DNA from: Monoplex corrugatus
Taxonomy: Eukaryota > Mollusca > Gastropoda > Littorinimorpha > Ranellidae
Reading direction: 5' to 3'
DNA length: 64,000 bases
NCBI GenBank assembly: GCA_030674185.1
Contig: JAPXFY010000018.1
Span: forward strand, 40,843,503 to 40,907,502
Shown here: piece after piece, positions 44,830 to 57,900 of the stretch
How positions within the stretch are numbered: the first letter of the stretch is position 1
Layout of the letters: each line of letters begins with the position of its first letter
The notes under the pieces: generated by a model
The model's input: only the letters and a program-made list of their open reading frames with translations
What the model was told of the DNA's origin: nothing
Database searches by the model: none
Program-made: the position numbers and the translations under genes

Positions 44830-46265
44830 TGTATGTATGTATGTATGTATGTATGTATGTATGTATGTTGTACGTTATGTGTTGCATATGTATGTGTAGT
44901 ATATGTGTGTATGTGTGTGTATAGGGGACACACACACACACACACACACAACACACACACACACACACACACACACATTCATATATATATATATATTTTA
45001 TATACATGTATGCATATATACATGCATGTCTATACATAATGTGTGTGAGTGTATCTGTGTGTGTATGTATGTACGTATGTACGTATTATGTATGTATGTA
45101 TGTGCGTGTGTGTACGTTTGCATGCGTGCTTGCATGTATGTATGTATGTATGTAGATAGGTAGGCAGGTAGGTAGGTAGGTATGTGGGTAGGTAGTGGTA
45201 GGTAGTTAGGCGGTAGGTAAGGTAGGTAGGTAGGTAGTAGGTAGGTAGGTAGGTAGGTAGGTAGGTAGGTAACCGATTGGCATTTCTTGGTAAGAACGCT
45301 TTTCATTTTCTTGAATGCGGTTTTAGCTTGGCCGATTCTGCTGGCTAGTTCTAATGGGTGTATACATATCTATATATTTATGTGTGTATATGTGTGTGTG
45401 TATGTATGTATGTATGTATGTATGTATGTATGTATGTATGTATGTATGTATGTATGTATGTGTGTGTGTGGTAGTTTGCATGCATGCATGCTTTCTGTAC
45501 GCATATATAGTAGGTAGATAGGTAGGTATGCAGGTAGCTAGCTAGCTAGGTTGGTAGGTGAGTGGGTAGGTAGTCAGGTGGGTAGGTAGGTAGGTAGGTA
45601 ACTGATAGGCATTTCTTAGTAAGAACGCTTTTCATTTTCTTGAATGCGATTTTAGCTTGGCCGATTCTGCTGGCTAGTTCAAATGGTGTATATATATATG
45701 AGTTTGTTTCTATGTATGTATGTATGTATGTATGTATGTATGTATGTATGTATGTATGTATGTATATGTATGTATGTATGTATGTATGTTATATGTATTG
45801 TATGTATGTATGTATGTATGTGTTGTATGTATGGTATGCATGTATGCATGCATGTATGTATGTATGTATGTACGTATGTACGCATGTACAGTATGTGTGT
45901 GTACGTTTGCATGCATGCAAGCTTTCATGTATGCATCTAGGTAGGTAGGTAGGTAGGTTGGTAGGTGGGTGGGTGGGTGTGGTGGGTAGGTAGGTAGGTA
46001 GGTAGGTGTGGTAGGTTAGGTAGGTAATTGATAGACATTTATAGGTAAGAGCGCATTTCAATTTCTTGAATGCTATTTTAGCTTGGCCGATTCCTGGCTA
46101 CTCGTATTTCGTATGGGCATCTGCCATCTGGAGAGATGATCGTTCTCAGATATTCATACATATGAACCTGTCTCAGTGTTGTGCCATTTGCTGTTATTTT
46201 GCATGAGGGGATTTCTTGCTTTTTACTGATTACCATGACTTCATTCTTCTCGCTATTTAGCTCCA
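44505..46265. repeat. (GTAT)n/(GTAG)n array with three embedded LINE slices
   Basis: GTAT and GTAG tetranucleotides with three pieces of the same LINE L1g segment (minus orientation) at about 45273-45357, 45600-45685 and 46025-46265. The first two are nearly identical (AAGAACGCTTTTCATTTTCT, then TTGGCCGATTCTGCTGGCTA) and are each followed by (GTAT)n and (GTAG)n, so a LINE-plus-microsatellite unit of some 330-425 bp was amplified. Confidence 0.85.
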
Positions 46266-46460
46266 GTTAACAAGAAACACCACGAGGGTGCCGACGGTAC
46301 CCAGAGCACAAATACCTCGCCACTCTCCGGGCAAACTCCTCCCAAGCTACCGACGCCACTCGATCGTCATTTCATCAAACAAAAGCGGGAGAGGAGAAAG
46401 GAGGTGTATCCACGTGTTGCAACACCTATTCGGACCCAGTCATCAGTTACCTTGTCTACT
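46265..46460 (+). repeat. Dispersed repeat shared with 55855-56035
   Basis: AACAAGAAACACCACGAGGG, CCTCGCCACTCT and ATTCGGACCCAGTCATCAGT are shared with the gene D intron copy at 55855-56035. Nature unknown. Confidence 0.6.
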
Positions 46461-46642
46461 TTATTACTCAAGAATAGTAGCATTAGGTTCCACTGGACCT
46501 GTGTTACACCTAGTCCTCGTTATTGTACACACAGAATACCTGACCAACTGAGCTATCAGGCCACTCCGGACTGTGGAAAAGTCGAAAAGTAATGTTCGAA
46601 TATTTAGTGTACAAATGGACGCTGTACTCAAACTGGCATTTC

Positions 46643-47130
46643 ATGGAATCATCATCATCATATGCCCTGCGGCATGGCTTTGGTGACCATAGCCCCCTAA
46701 ATGTATGTATCTATCCCTTGTTGCCGCAAGCACATCTTCCACCCTTTCTGTCCTCAGCCACCCTGCTACTTCGTCCAATATTTCTCCGTGGGTCTACCTG
46801 GTGCTCTCTTTCCTTCCACTTTTCCTGTTGTGACAAGGTACTCCAATTCCTCTTTCCTCAGAAAATGGCCTGTAAATGTTGCCTGTCTTTTCCTAATCTT
46901 CCTTATGAATGATCTTCTTGTGTCTGCCTCCATCAAGACTGTCTCGTTTGTTTTCTTTGCTGTCCAGGGAACTCTCCACATTCTTCTTAGAAACCACATC
47001 TCGGCTGCCTCAATCTTGTTCTGGCTTTGCTTGTTGACTGTCCACGCCTCAAAACCGTATAACGCTATCGGTTCTTTATAACATTCAAGAACTCTCTTCC
47101 TGATGTTAATTGATAGGTATTTGTATTTCA
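46643..47130 (-). mobile_element. LINE family L1g, 3' fragment
   Basis: 3' end CATCATCATCATATGCCCTG, then the minus-strand frame 47218-46766 with NIRKRVLECYKEPIALYGFE, AWTVNKQSQNKIEAAEMW and TGHFLRKEELEYLVTTGK. Truncated 5'. Confidence 0.85.
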
Positions 47131-47494
47131 AGGAGTATGCTGCATATATGCTATACACATTACGTTTCTTTACGTGATCTTTTATAATACTACATGTACT
47201 TTTCCCATGTACTGTCAATAAGGAAAAACATGAATGTTAAAAGTATAACATAGAGGTGGGACTGTGTGCTTGTATGGGAATATTCCAACTGCCATTAAAG
47301 TCGCTATGTTTGCATTGCATACTTTTCATCTGCCGACATGGTCTGCTCTCATAAAGTAAACAGTGCTTCACGGTCTTTATTGTATGATATTGAAACAGTT
47401 GGTTTATAGGTCATGAGATATATCAGCGGAATATAGGAAGAATTATATATGGCTTTTTACCTGCCAGTGCATGTGTGGGCGCGTGTGTGTGTCT

Positions 47495-47501
47495 GCAACA
47501 C

Positions 47502-47557
<56 letters not shown>

Positions 47558-48065
47558 GGAGATGACAGACAGGAAACGAGGCAGACTGAGAAACTAATTG
47601 ACTGGTGGACTTTTGTTTTCAAAGGGCAAAAACAATGAAAAAATACAGTAGTTTTAGTCAGTTTCCCAGCTCACACAGGCTTATTAACAGAAAGACAGAG
47701 ACAGAGACACAGGGACAAAGAGACAGACAATGAGAGAGAGAGAGAGAGAGGGGGGGGAGAGAAAGAGAGAGCAAGCAAGCGAAGAGAGGTTTGCAATCGG
47801 GTGTGGAGTTTAATGGTTTATGTAAGTAAAGGCGATTGTCTCATGACACAGGCAGACAGGACGAGAGAGAGAAAGCGAGCGAGCGAGAGTTAGAGACAGA
47901 GTGAGGGAGAGACAGAGAGATAGAAAGACAGAAAGAGACAAAAAGAGACAGAGTGAGAGAGACAGAGACTCAGAGACAGAGAGGCACATAGCGAAAGACA
48001 GAGAGCGAGAGAGAGAGAAAGAGACAGCGCACGATCGAGACAGAGACAGAGATAGAGAGACAGAA
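47495..48065. repeat. (GA)n and GAGACA-rich region
   Basis: Pure GA at 47507-47554, then GAGACAGA-type imperfect repeats 47690-48065. Confidence 0.9.
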
Positions 48066-48654
48066 GACGTTTTCATGAAAGGGGGAAAAAAAAAGAATAA
48101 TAAAAAAATAAAAAAAACAGGAAGCGCACTACAGATGAATAGATCTGACCTAACGTGAAACCTTGACATGAAATCGGCATGAAATCAACAGCATTATATA
48201 CAATCTAGCTATGATATCAATGGCAGCGGCCAACACAGATTACATTCGATTACTCTGAAGTAGCATCGATTATTGTTAACTCTCATTTATACGTTTTCAG
48301 CATGATTCACACCATTCCCAAACAAAATGCACCACCAAAGCTGAAGGAACTGAAGCAAGAGCATGGTTTTTTTTTGCGTTTATCTTTGTTTTAGAGTTTT
48401 TCTTCTGGCATTGTTTCATCCAGTAAACGACCTGGGTTTTTTTCCTCTTTGTTATTTGAGTTCTGACTGCCAAGGCAGTAGTTTGTTTGAACCCGCTCTT
48501 ATTTAAAACAAGATATTGATGAGCTGTGTTTTTCAGCTCATTTATAGATGTATTGTACACACCATGCTATTTTTACAGGCAAAACTGTGTGTACGTAATA
48601 CATGTACATAAATCAGACCAGTCTGAGAATGCACATACACACAGACACACAAAT

Positions 48655-48657
48655 ACA

Positions 48658-48713
<56 letters not shown>

Positions 48714-48982
48714 CATTTACACATACACATGTATATGTATTTCTATACATAATTATATATGTACATATGTATTTATGTATACATATACATATGTATATCT
48801 TTACATATAATTGTATGCATATATATACACATATGCATGTATACATACATATATAAACATACATGTATATGAAGATATATAACGATATATATATATATGT
48901 ATATATGTTTATAGACATGTAGTTATATTTCTAGGTATATATGTATATATTTTTCATTGATTACACACAACACACACACACA

Positions 48983-49031
<49 letters not shown>

Positions 49032-49043
49032 CACACACACACG

Positions 49044-49118
<75 letters not shown>

Positions 49119-49120
49119 CA
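48655..49120. repeat. (CT)n, TACATA-rich and (CA)n repeats
   Basis: CT 48660-48710, AT/TACA-rich 48712-48950, CA 48965-49118. Confidence 0.95.
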
Positions 49121-49704
49121 GTCGCTCACCCACGCACACACGTGTAGATTCCAATCTCAGATGTATCAACGCAAACTGTGCCTTTTGATCCAAAATGACG
49201 CGTGACCTGCTGTACTGTCAGACTGTGTCCACCTCTACCCCGGGTGTCAGAGACAGACATCGCGTGCTGCGTGACACTATTGTCTTTTGGTCCATCTGGA
49301 CACTAGCGGCCAGGTCCAATTCCTTTTGTACACCCCCCCCCCCCCCCACACACACCCAGCCCCAAACATCTCACTCCCCACAAACACGTCTCAAGTTCCA
49401 ATCTCAGGTCTGCAACAAGTGTTTCCCGCCCCCCCCCTTCGAGTACAGTATCCTCACATTCATCCACACCCTGCCTGCCCCCACCTCCATCCCCTTTCAG
49501 AACCAGTTCCTCCACCTGCTATACGTTTATGGTCATTCTAGGTTGGTATAAAGCACTGCGCCATGATATCGTCACTCCCCCTCCCCCTTTTTTGTTTTTT
49601 TTTAATTCTTTATTATCATCACCATTATGTATACAAATAGTATTTTTAAGTGGATGTGAATTTTTCGCTCCAGCTCCAATTTTTTCTTACATGTAGAGGC
49701 TGAG

Positions 49705-49763
<59 letters not shown>

Positions 49764-50762
49764 CCTCCTCCTCCTCCCCCTTTTTTTTTTCTGAGACTGG
49801 GGCGACCTTCGCAGGTAAATATCAGCATCTACCCACCTGAACACATTGCTCTTCAGAAAACCTGATTCTTTGACTGAATATTCTAGTATCCTACTCCTTT
49901 CTTCATGCTGCTTTTGATGATTTGATGATTGTCTCGTCCACTCGATCGTGTTCTCTAATGTTTGTTTGCTTATCACTTACTGTTAACTTTACTTTGTGTA
50001 TTTGTAATTTTCAACACTTTTTGTACCTTACAATTAAAATAGAGAGTATGACAATTCTTTGTAAGAAAAATACGACTTCAGGATATGACGATATGCTCGT
50101 ATGAGCAATCCTGCACGATATGCACTCAAGATCATGAAAAGTCAACAATGGCATGCGTATGCTTCTGCTTTAAGGACACTTTAGGAGAGAGGGTCCTGGG
50201 TGAGGGAGGGTGGCTGTTCGGGGTAGGGTTGGGGTTGGTGCTCTGATCTGTTACAAAGGGCACGTTCATGTAACCTCTGGGGTGTCCCCACTCTCCCCTC
50301 TGGGTGTCCCCAGTTCCCTGTGGGTGTTCTCATTTCCCTCTATCAGTTTTGGTTTATCAGTGTCCTACTCCTGGCCCATCCCTCAGGTTAGATTGACTCC
50401 TCCTATTCTGTATCCCCTAAACCCCCCGGGACAGGGAGGGGGAGGGACATGGAGGGAGGGAGGGAGGGACAGGAAGAGAGAGCGAGCCTTTTTGAGTACT
50501 TCCACCACTACCCACCACCACCACTACCCCCAAACCACCCCTACCTCTTCTTGCCTATCTAAGCAGTAAAAGATATGCCCCTCCGACTCAAAACTCTTTA
50601 CCCCCAACCCACTTCATCCTCCTCCTCCTCCTCCATCCCCAAACCTCCATCTGAGCAAGCAATCCTCAAGTCAACAACAGTGCTTGATATTTAAATAAAA
50701 AAAAAAAAAGCATAGAGCTGTGCAAAACAGACAGTTGCTAGGTGCCAAACACAAGAACGTGA

Positions 50763-50769
50763 TATAAAA
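50763..50769 (+). promoter_or_regulatory. Candidate TATA box of gene D
   Basis: TATAAAA in GTGATATAAAACTGG, about 165 bp upstream of the gene D ATG. A TSS near 50795 would give a 135-nt leader. TTCACCTTTCCACAG at 50911-50925 also resembles a splice acceptor, so a non-coding first exon is possible. Confidence 0.4.
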
Positions 50770-50930
50770 CTGGGTCTGTAGAGTTTGGCAAAGCTTTCGA
50801 GTCGTCCAGTAATCTTGGGGCCATTCTGATTTCTGCCTGTGAAGGGAAGAGCGAGGTACACAGCTTTGCCGGCTTCTTCTTGCCTGTGTTGTTTCTTGTT
50901 CACGACGGTGTTCACCTTTCCACAGTCATC

Positions 50931-50987
50931 ATGACCGAAATAGATATGATCAACCGAGATCCCAACAACCTCAACGACCACGTGAAG
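50931..50987 (+). CDS. CAV: Caveolin gene D, exon 1
   Basis: Nineteen codons reading MTEIDMINRDPNNLNDHVK, donor GTCAGT, phase 0. Same length and start pattern as gene A (MAELDMINRDPNN), with the NLNDH variant shared with gene C. It joins the exon at 59265 to form a 129-aa caveolin. The ATG lies directly at the conserved block; no conserved coding sequence was seen upstream. Confidence 0.88.
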
Positions 50988-51008
50988 GTCAGTTGTGATA
51001 ATAATAAT

Positions 51009-51044
<36 letters not shown>

Positions 51045-51119
51045 GTGATACTAATTAATCTGTATGCATCAATATTCCTGGTGCTGTCACATTTAAAGGT
51101 ATGGAATTATAAAACATAT

Positions 51120-51780
51120 TCATCATCATTATTGTGTCTTGCCGAAAACATTGGTGATCATGGTCCTCCATACCAATCTATCTCTCGTCGCTGCAAGTAT
51201 ATCTTTCCCCCTTTCCGTCCTCATCCAGTACGCAATACCGTCCAATATTTTCTCCCTGGGTCTAAGTGTTCTTTTCCCTCCAGCTTTCCTGTTGTGACTA
51301 GGTGCTCAAATTTCTCTTGCCTCATAAAATGTCCCATAAATGTTATTGTTTTTTTTCCTAAGCTTCTTCATTAACGTTCTTTTTTCTTTTTGCCTCTTTC
51401 AAGACCGACTCGTTTGATTTCTTTGCTGTCCATGGAACGCTTAACATTCTTCTTGGAAACCACATTTCAACTGTCTCAATCTCGTTCTGACTTTGCGTGT
51501 TAATTGTCCACGTTTCGCATCCCTGCAACAGGATTAATTAATTATAACACTGAAGAAGTGTCTTCTTAACATTAATTGATAGGCACTTGTTGGTAAGAAC
51601 ACTTCATTTTTTAATGCTGTTTCAGCTCGGCCAATTCTGCCGATATTTCTAGTGTGCATCTGTTGTCTGGTGAAATGACTGTTCCCAGATATTTAAACTA
51701 TCAGCTTGTCTTCATGTTGTACCACGTGTTGCTATTTTACATGAAGGGATTTCTTGCTTTTTACTGATTACCATGAACTA
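51120..51780 (-). mobile_element. LINE family L1g, diverged 3' fragment
   Basis: CATCATCATTATTGTGTCTT 3' end, then the same order of segments as 13395-14060: TTCCTGTTGTGACTAGGTGC, TTTGCTGTCCATGGAACGC and GCTCGGCCAATTCTGCC. More diverged than other copies. Confidence 0.8.
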
Positions 51781-52789
51781 AAACTTTGGAAAATCGAGAC
51801 TTTCATGGCAACAATATGAATAATGACAACAACAGTAACAACAAACAACAACAATACTAACATTAGTACTAATACTACTACTACTACTAATAATAATAAC
51901 AATAAAATCATAGCGTACACAAATTCCCGACTTTGCTATAAAACAGGCGTGAAAGTTTTTTCAAAGTTCTCTTTGGAAAATCCGAGGATTTTAGTCGTAT
52001 TTTTACCGATCTTTCGGGTGTTGGTCTTAAAGCTTTCGTCACAGATAAAACTGTCACACATATCAAAAAAAAATTTTTTTTAAAAAGGAAACAAAAACAA
52101 AACCCCGCGTATTTTCCAAAGATGATGTTTCCTTTCTTAAAATGATAATATGAATCGCCGATGTCTTGATTGGTAAGATGAAACCTAAAGCACAGCTTAC
52201 AACCCCCCCCCCCCAAAAAAAAAACAACAACAACAACAACAACAACACACACACACACGCTAGACATCAAATGGGTTTTCTTTCTGCAGCTCCCCCCCCC
52301 CCCCACGGGGTGGGGGTGGAGATAGGGGTGGGGTTGGTAACTGTAGTTATTGTTGTTATTTGGTTGGGTTTTCAGACTTTTTCTTTTTTTTATATTTTTG
52401 TCATTGCGGTCTACAATGCAGGATAGGTAGATCGTGCAAACCACATGTTCCTGCTCCTGTACAGTGGAAGATATTTTTTCTAACCTTTCATTATGTGGAC
52501 CTTTTTGCGTCTGTGTTCTTGTCCGTGTATTTAGAGCACAACTTACAGTTCCGTTATGTAATAAAGCAACAACAATTTGGACCAGATCTGTATAACAACA
52601 AAGGAAAAGACCATTAATATCAAAACACCAGAAACCAGAAAATTATAAACCATTTACATTTAAAATACGTAATGCTTGAAGTGAAACAATCTAACATCTA
52701 AACTGCTAATCTCATGCATCGAGATGGAGACTGATGTTTACCACTAAAGCGTGCTCCCTAAAAGCAAGCATTAGAGTGAAGAGAGAGAC

Positions 52790-52822
52790 AGACACACACA
52801 GTGACACACAAACAGACAGACA

Positions 52823-52919
<97 letters not shown>

Positions 52920-52920
52920 G
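52790..52920. repeat. (CA)n microsatellite
   Basis: About 95 bp of CA preceded by CAGACA units. Confidence 0.95.
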
Positions 52921-53234
52921 TGACAGACATACAGACTCAAAAAGTTTCAAAGTACAACAGCCGCAAGTCACAACAGAGGAGGGATAGAAGTAATGGGGAA
53001 AGGGAGGTTAACACATTTAACAATTGTAAAGCAAAAATTGAAAGTCACACTACACAATATGAATACAGAATAAATCACACAACAACAGATATTTCTTCAA
53101 ACTACCGCGTATCAATTTCAAATAGTACACGAGTTTACAATAAGCATAAAGGCTATGTGCTAGAGTTACTGACGCTGCTAACATTCTGTCCAATCATTTA
53201 TCATCATGCAAAAACCGCGGCATTTTCTCTTCAA

Positions 53235-53735
53235 GAACCAGAAAAAAACACGAAAAAAGAATAAGAACGCGTATTTAATACAACAAGACAAGACCGGCGC
53301 AAAGCATAAGATCACAAACAAACAAACACCAGACACAAAAATAAGGAGAAAAAGACTGAAACTTCCCTGCTGCTCCCTCCAGTGTGAGAAAAGGAACACA
53401 TTTTCATTTGGTGAGGAGATGTTTTCACAGATCAGCAGAGTCGCAATGGGTACAAAAATGGGCCCCAGCTATGCCTGTCTGTTCATGGGATTCTTGGAAC
53501 AACAAATCCTACAACATTGCAATAAGCCCAAGATTCCTTTTCTCACACTGGAGGGGGAGCAGCAGGGAAGTTTCAGTCTTTTTCTCCTAAGTTATGTATC
53601 TGGTGTTTGGTTGTTTGTGATCTTACGCTTGACAAAGACCAGTTGGCCGAAAATTTGCGCCTGTCTTGTCTTGTATTAAATAAGCATTCTTATTCTTTTC
53701 TCATGTTTTTTTTTTTCTGGTTCCTGTTTGTTTGA
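53235..53735. mobile_element. Penelope-type foldback with RT fragment in the loop
   Basis: Two inverted arms of about 165-200 bp (53235-53400 and 53535-53735), highly similar to the arms at 31690-32045. They enclose a plus-strand coding fragment, NTFSFGEEMFSQISRVAMGT then KMGPSYACLFMGFLEQQIL (about 53395-53520). This is the Penelope-like reverse-transcriptase motif region (AMGTxMxPSYAxLFM), ending before the catalytic YxDD. Penelope-like elements are known for terminal repeats in inverted or tandem arrangement, so this is a collapsed non-autonomous derivative. Confidence 0.82.
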
Positions 53736-54068
53736 ACGCGGGCAGTCAAACTTGTTTTTGATTTTCTTTTCAAGTTTCTATTTGCTCTTTAAGATATCAT
53801 TTTGCAAGAAAAATAAACCTGGACACACTGCTTTTGTTGTTAACATTTGATGCTTTGAGCAAAAGGTTCATCGAAGCCCTAACAGATTATTAAAGGAATT
53901 CAATTTTTTTAATCTGTCTCCATTAGAAAAGCATGAAAAATGAGGTTCGTTTTCAATATGCGTTCTGGAAAATAAGTGTATCTTTTTTTTTTTTTTTATC
54001 ACAATCGCTATAACGACGTCGATCATTATTGAGTAGAAGTACGTTCAATCTGAACTGAGTAATAGCAT

Positions 54069-54287
54069 GTCTCTCTCTCTCTCTCACTCTTTCTCTCTCT
54101 CCCTTCTCTCCCTCCCTCCCTCTTCCCCCTCCCCCTCTCTCTCGCAAATAACAGATACGATTGCTATACATGTTGTAAAAACTATTTTGCCAAAAGCGAA
54201 AATGTGTTTAAATATAGATACATACTACTTTGGAACTGAGAGAGAGACAGAGGTAAAGCAATGTGAGCAAGAAACAGAGAGACAGAC

Positions 54288-54338
<51 letters not shown>

Positions 54339-54384
54339 CAGAGGCAGAGACAGAGAGACAGACAGAGCAGCAAGAACACACACA

Positions 54385-54415
<31 letters not shown>

Positions 54416-54894
54416 CACTGAAGCACACACACACACCAAGAGATAGAGGGAGATCACTTCCATCAACAAGTAACGTCTCATACACTTGGACAAGACACAG
54501 AAAACTGATACAAACAATGCGCCATTAAACACTTCTCCGGTCCTCCGGTCATATGAAAAATGAGCAAATGGCGTGACTAGCACCGAGTTTCCAGTAGGTC
54601 AGCTTTCAGACAGCAATAGCAGTGTTAGTTCCATCGGTGTTACCGTTGTTGATCTGGAATGCTCCTCCGCCCACTGCTACCATTACTGCCACTACTACAA
54701 GTATTACTAATGCTACTGCTGCTACTACTACTACTACTATTATTACTACTGCTATTGCTGCCACTACCACTACTACTGCTGCTGCTCCTGCTGCTGTTGC
54801 TAATGTTAGTATTACTACACTAGTACCACAATACTACTACTACTACTACCACTACTACTATTACTACTAAAAAGAAGACAGGAGGAAGACCAAA

Positions 54895-54965
<71 letters not shown>

Positions 54966-55096
54966 TACACACACCACACACACACACACACTCTCTCTCT
55001 CTCATTCACACACACACACACATATACCCACACACACTCCCTCTCTCTCTCACACACACACACACGCACACATACACACACACACACTCCCTCTCT

Positions 55097-55190
<94 letters not shown>
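54069..55190. repeat. CT, GA, ACT and CA microsatellite cluster
   Basis: CT 54069-54145; GA/GACA 54285-54367; CA 54380-54440; ACT/GCT triplets 54660-54870; CA with CT blocks 54898-55190. The spacers carry no gene. Confidence 0.92.
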
Positions 55191-55477
55191 CGTTTATACA
55201 TGTACTCTGTCCATCACATTCTTCACTCTCCCTCCAAGTGTCTTTACTATTTCTATAAATTACTTTTACCTCTGATACAGAACAGAAAATAGTTTTCCAG
55301 CCCATCAGACATTCTCATTTCCTTTACCAGCACACAAATCTCTACGGGTACATCCCAAATGTATCAAACATTTTAAGAAAAAAATCTCAGCGGTTGTGAT
55401 TGCTTTCATGAAGGATCTCGTTATCGTTATTTTTGTTTAAAGAATAAACACACGACACTTAGCACGCATCCGTGCGC

Positions 55478-55486
55478 GCGCGCGCG

Positions 55487-55546
<60 letters not shown>
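55478..55546. repeat. (GC)n(CA)n microsatellite
   Basis: Short GC run followed by about 60 bp of CA. Confidence 0.95.
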
Positions 55547-55549
<3 letters not shown>

Positions 55550-55854
55550 GACAACTTCACAAACGTGGCGTTAAGCAGATAAAAATGGCAGCCGTGTAAT
55601 GGCAGATCATGTGATCAAACCATGCGAACTCCAATCGTTTCACAGTAACCATGAGCGGCTCTCATTGGACCACAAAAGGTGTTCATCTTGTTCCGTAAGT
55701 ACTCAGCATTAGTCTTTGGTCGGAAGTAGAATACGCTAAGCAATATCCTCATGCATTCGGTCTCACGGGTCTGAATTTTCTCTTAGCCAGCAAACAGTCG
55801 GACTTCACTCCCGAACAGGATATAAAGTACCCACATGACTGTTTTTAATTTAAG

Positions 55855-56035
55855 ATAACAAGAAACACCATGAGAATACAAATGACAGAGCACCAATGCC
55901 TCGCCACTCTTCGAACAATCACCTCCGAAACACCCAACGTCAGTCGATAGTCATTTTTATCAAGAAAATGGGGGGAGGGAGGAACTGTCCATGGGCTGCA
56001 TGATCCATTCGGACCCAGTCATCAGTTACCTTGTT
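55855..56035 (+). repeat. Dispersed repeat shared with 46265-46460
   Basis: AACAAGAAACACCATGAGAA, TGCCTCGCCACTCTTCG, ATTCGGACCCAGTCATCAGT. No frame. Confidence 0.6.
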
Positions 56036-56374
56036 TACAAACCGTGTGGCAAGGTGGGGAGATGACAAACCCTGGGACATAGCTACACAACGCGCTAGAA
56101 CCAGGTCCAGGTCTGGTTTTAATATTTCAGTTACGATTAAAGACGTCTGAAGCTAATTAGTTCGGAAAGGGATGACATTCTTGCTCACTGCTTTATTTTT
56201 GGGTCAGCCTACCCGGGTACACGTGCTAAGCTGCCGCTTGTCGCTTCATCAAAAAAGGCAGGTTATTTGTATTGCTTTGTCGTGTTGTTTTAGCTGTATT
56301 ATTGAAACATTAAAAGGGGCCACTGGTTTTGTTTTTCAGGCAATAAGCACTAGCAGTAATAATACGTTTTAGCG

Positions 56375-56439
56375 TGCGAGGCGCGCGCGCACACACACAC
56401 ACAAACACATACACATAAACTCACGCACACACACACACA

Positions 56440-56472
<33 letters not shown>

Positions 56473-56650
56473 ACACACACACACACACACACACACAAAT
56501 ACACACACACACGAGCATACACACGTACGCACACACACACACAAACACACACACACACACACAGCATACAAACGCACGCACACACATATATACATAGACA
56601 CACATATTCACAAGCACACATACAGAGAGCAAGGCAGACACGCACAGACA
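56375..56650. repeat. (CA)n/(CT)n compound microsatellite
   Basis: CA and CT blocks with interruptions, just upstream of the 35-bp array. Confidence 0.92.
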
Positions 56651-56717
56651 GGCAGGCAGATTGTGAATAAACGATACCCCCCTCCCCATCCCCCTTTTCA
56701 ACATTATTTATTACTGA

Positions 56718-57071
56718 ATTACAAAATAATCAACATAGCGTGCTATATAAAGCCAACAAAATAATCAACATAGCGTGCTATATAAAGCCAACAAAATAAT
56801 CAACATAGCGTGCTATATAAAGCCAACAAAATAATCAACATAGCGTGCTATATAAAGCCAACAAAATAATCAACATAGCGTGCTATATAAAGCCAACAAA
56901 ATAATCAACATAGCGTGCTATATAAAGCCAACAAAATAATCAACATAGCGTGCTATATAAAGCCAACAAAATAATCAACATAGCGTGCTATATAAAGCCA
57001 ACAAAATAATCAACATAGCGTGCTATATAAAGCCAACAAAATAATCAACATAGCGTGCTATATAAAGCCAG
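56718..57071 (+). repeat. Ten tandem copies of a 35-bp unit
   Basis: Each unit contains AATAATCAACATAGCGTGCT then ATATAAAGCCAACAA. Period exactly 35 bp (landmark CAACATAGCG at 56731, 56766 ... 57046); the units appear identical. Each contains TATATAAAG. No spacers, so not a CRISPR. Confidence 0.95.
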
Positions 57072-57211
57072 CTAGTGACAATAATATAGGAGCTGTTATG
57101 CTGCACTAATCTGCCTCGCTGGCTGCAGAGTTTTTCCCCTGACAACCCTCCCTTCCACTCCCCTCCTCGTCAACTCTCTCCTGTTCTACATGAAAATTTG
57201 GCTTTAATCTA

Positions 57212-57217
57212 CTCTCT

Positions 57218-57275
<58 letters not shown>

Positions 57276-57617
57276 CCTCTCTCTATAATACGTATGCATA
57301 CACATATACGCACATATAGGCATACACACACATACGAAACTCGATATCACTGTGTCCATACCTATGCGTAGCTGGGTATGTATGCGCATGCGCGTGTGTA
57401 CGTATGTTTGTATGCGTGTACGCATACGCGTGAGTGCATCTGTGTGTCTTTGTGTGTGTGTGTGTGTGTGTGCGTGCGCGTGCGTGAACCGAGCGTGCGC
57501 GTGTCCATTCATGTGTCTCGTGTGCATTTGTATGTATATGCGTGTGTGTTTATGAGTTTGAGAGTATGTGTGTGTGAGTGTGAGAATATGTGTGTAGTGT
57601 GTGGTGTGTGTGTGAAT

Positions 57618-57675
<58 letters not shown>

Positions 57676-57686
57676 TTAGTTAGTTA

Positions 57687-57749
<63 letters not shown>

Positions 57750-57821
57750 GTTAGTAAATGTGTGTGTGTGTGTGTGTGTAGAAAGTTAATGTGTGTGTGT
57801 GTGTGTGTGTGTAGATAGTTA

Positions 57822-57870
<49 letters not shown>

Positions 57871-57900
57871 GTGTGTGTGTGTGTGTGTGTGTGTTTATGT
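57212..57900. repeat. (CT)n then (GT)n microsatellites
   Basis: CT 57212-57288; GT with GTGC 57350-57600; long GT blocks 57615-57895 separated by GTTAGTTAA-type spacers that recur four times. Confidence 0.95.

Larger units (their letters stand above)
42674..50930. other. C/D intergenic region between divergent caveolins
   Basis: 8.26 kb between start codons. Holds CA/GT/GA microsatellites, G runs (43936-44020 and 44322-44339), the (GTAT)n/LINE composite, a LINE end, GA-rich and AT/CA repeats. 49130-49700, 49860-50700 and 47225-47490 show no recognisable gene. Both promoters should lie here. Confidence 0.6.

Noticed and set aside
51908..52444. 178-codon minus-strand frame
   Set aside because: Runs through homopolymers and CAA/CA repeats; no domain seen.
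56718..57071. CRISPR-like array of 35-bp repeats
   Set aside because: Head-to-tail units with no spacers.
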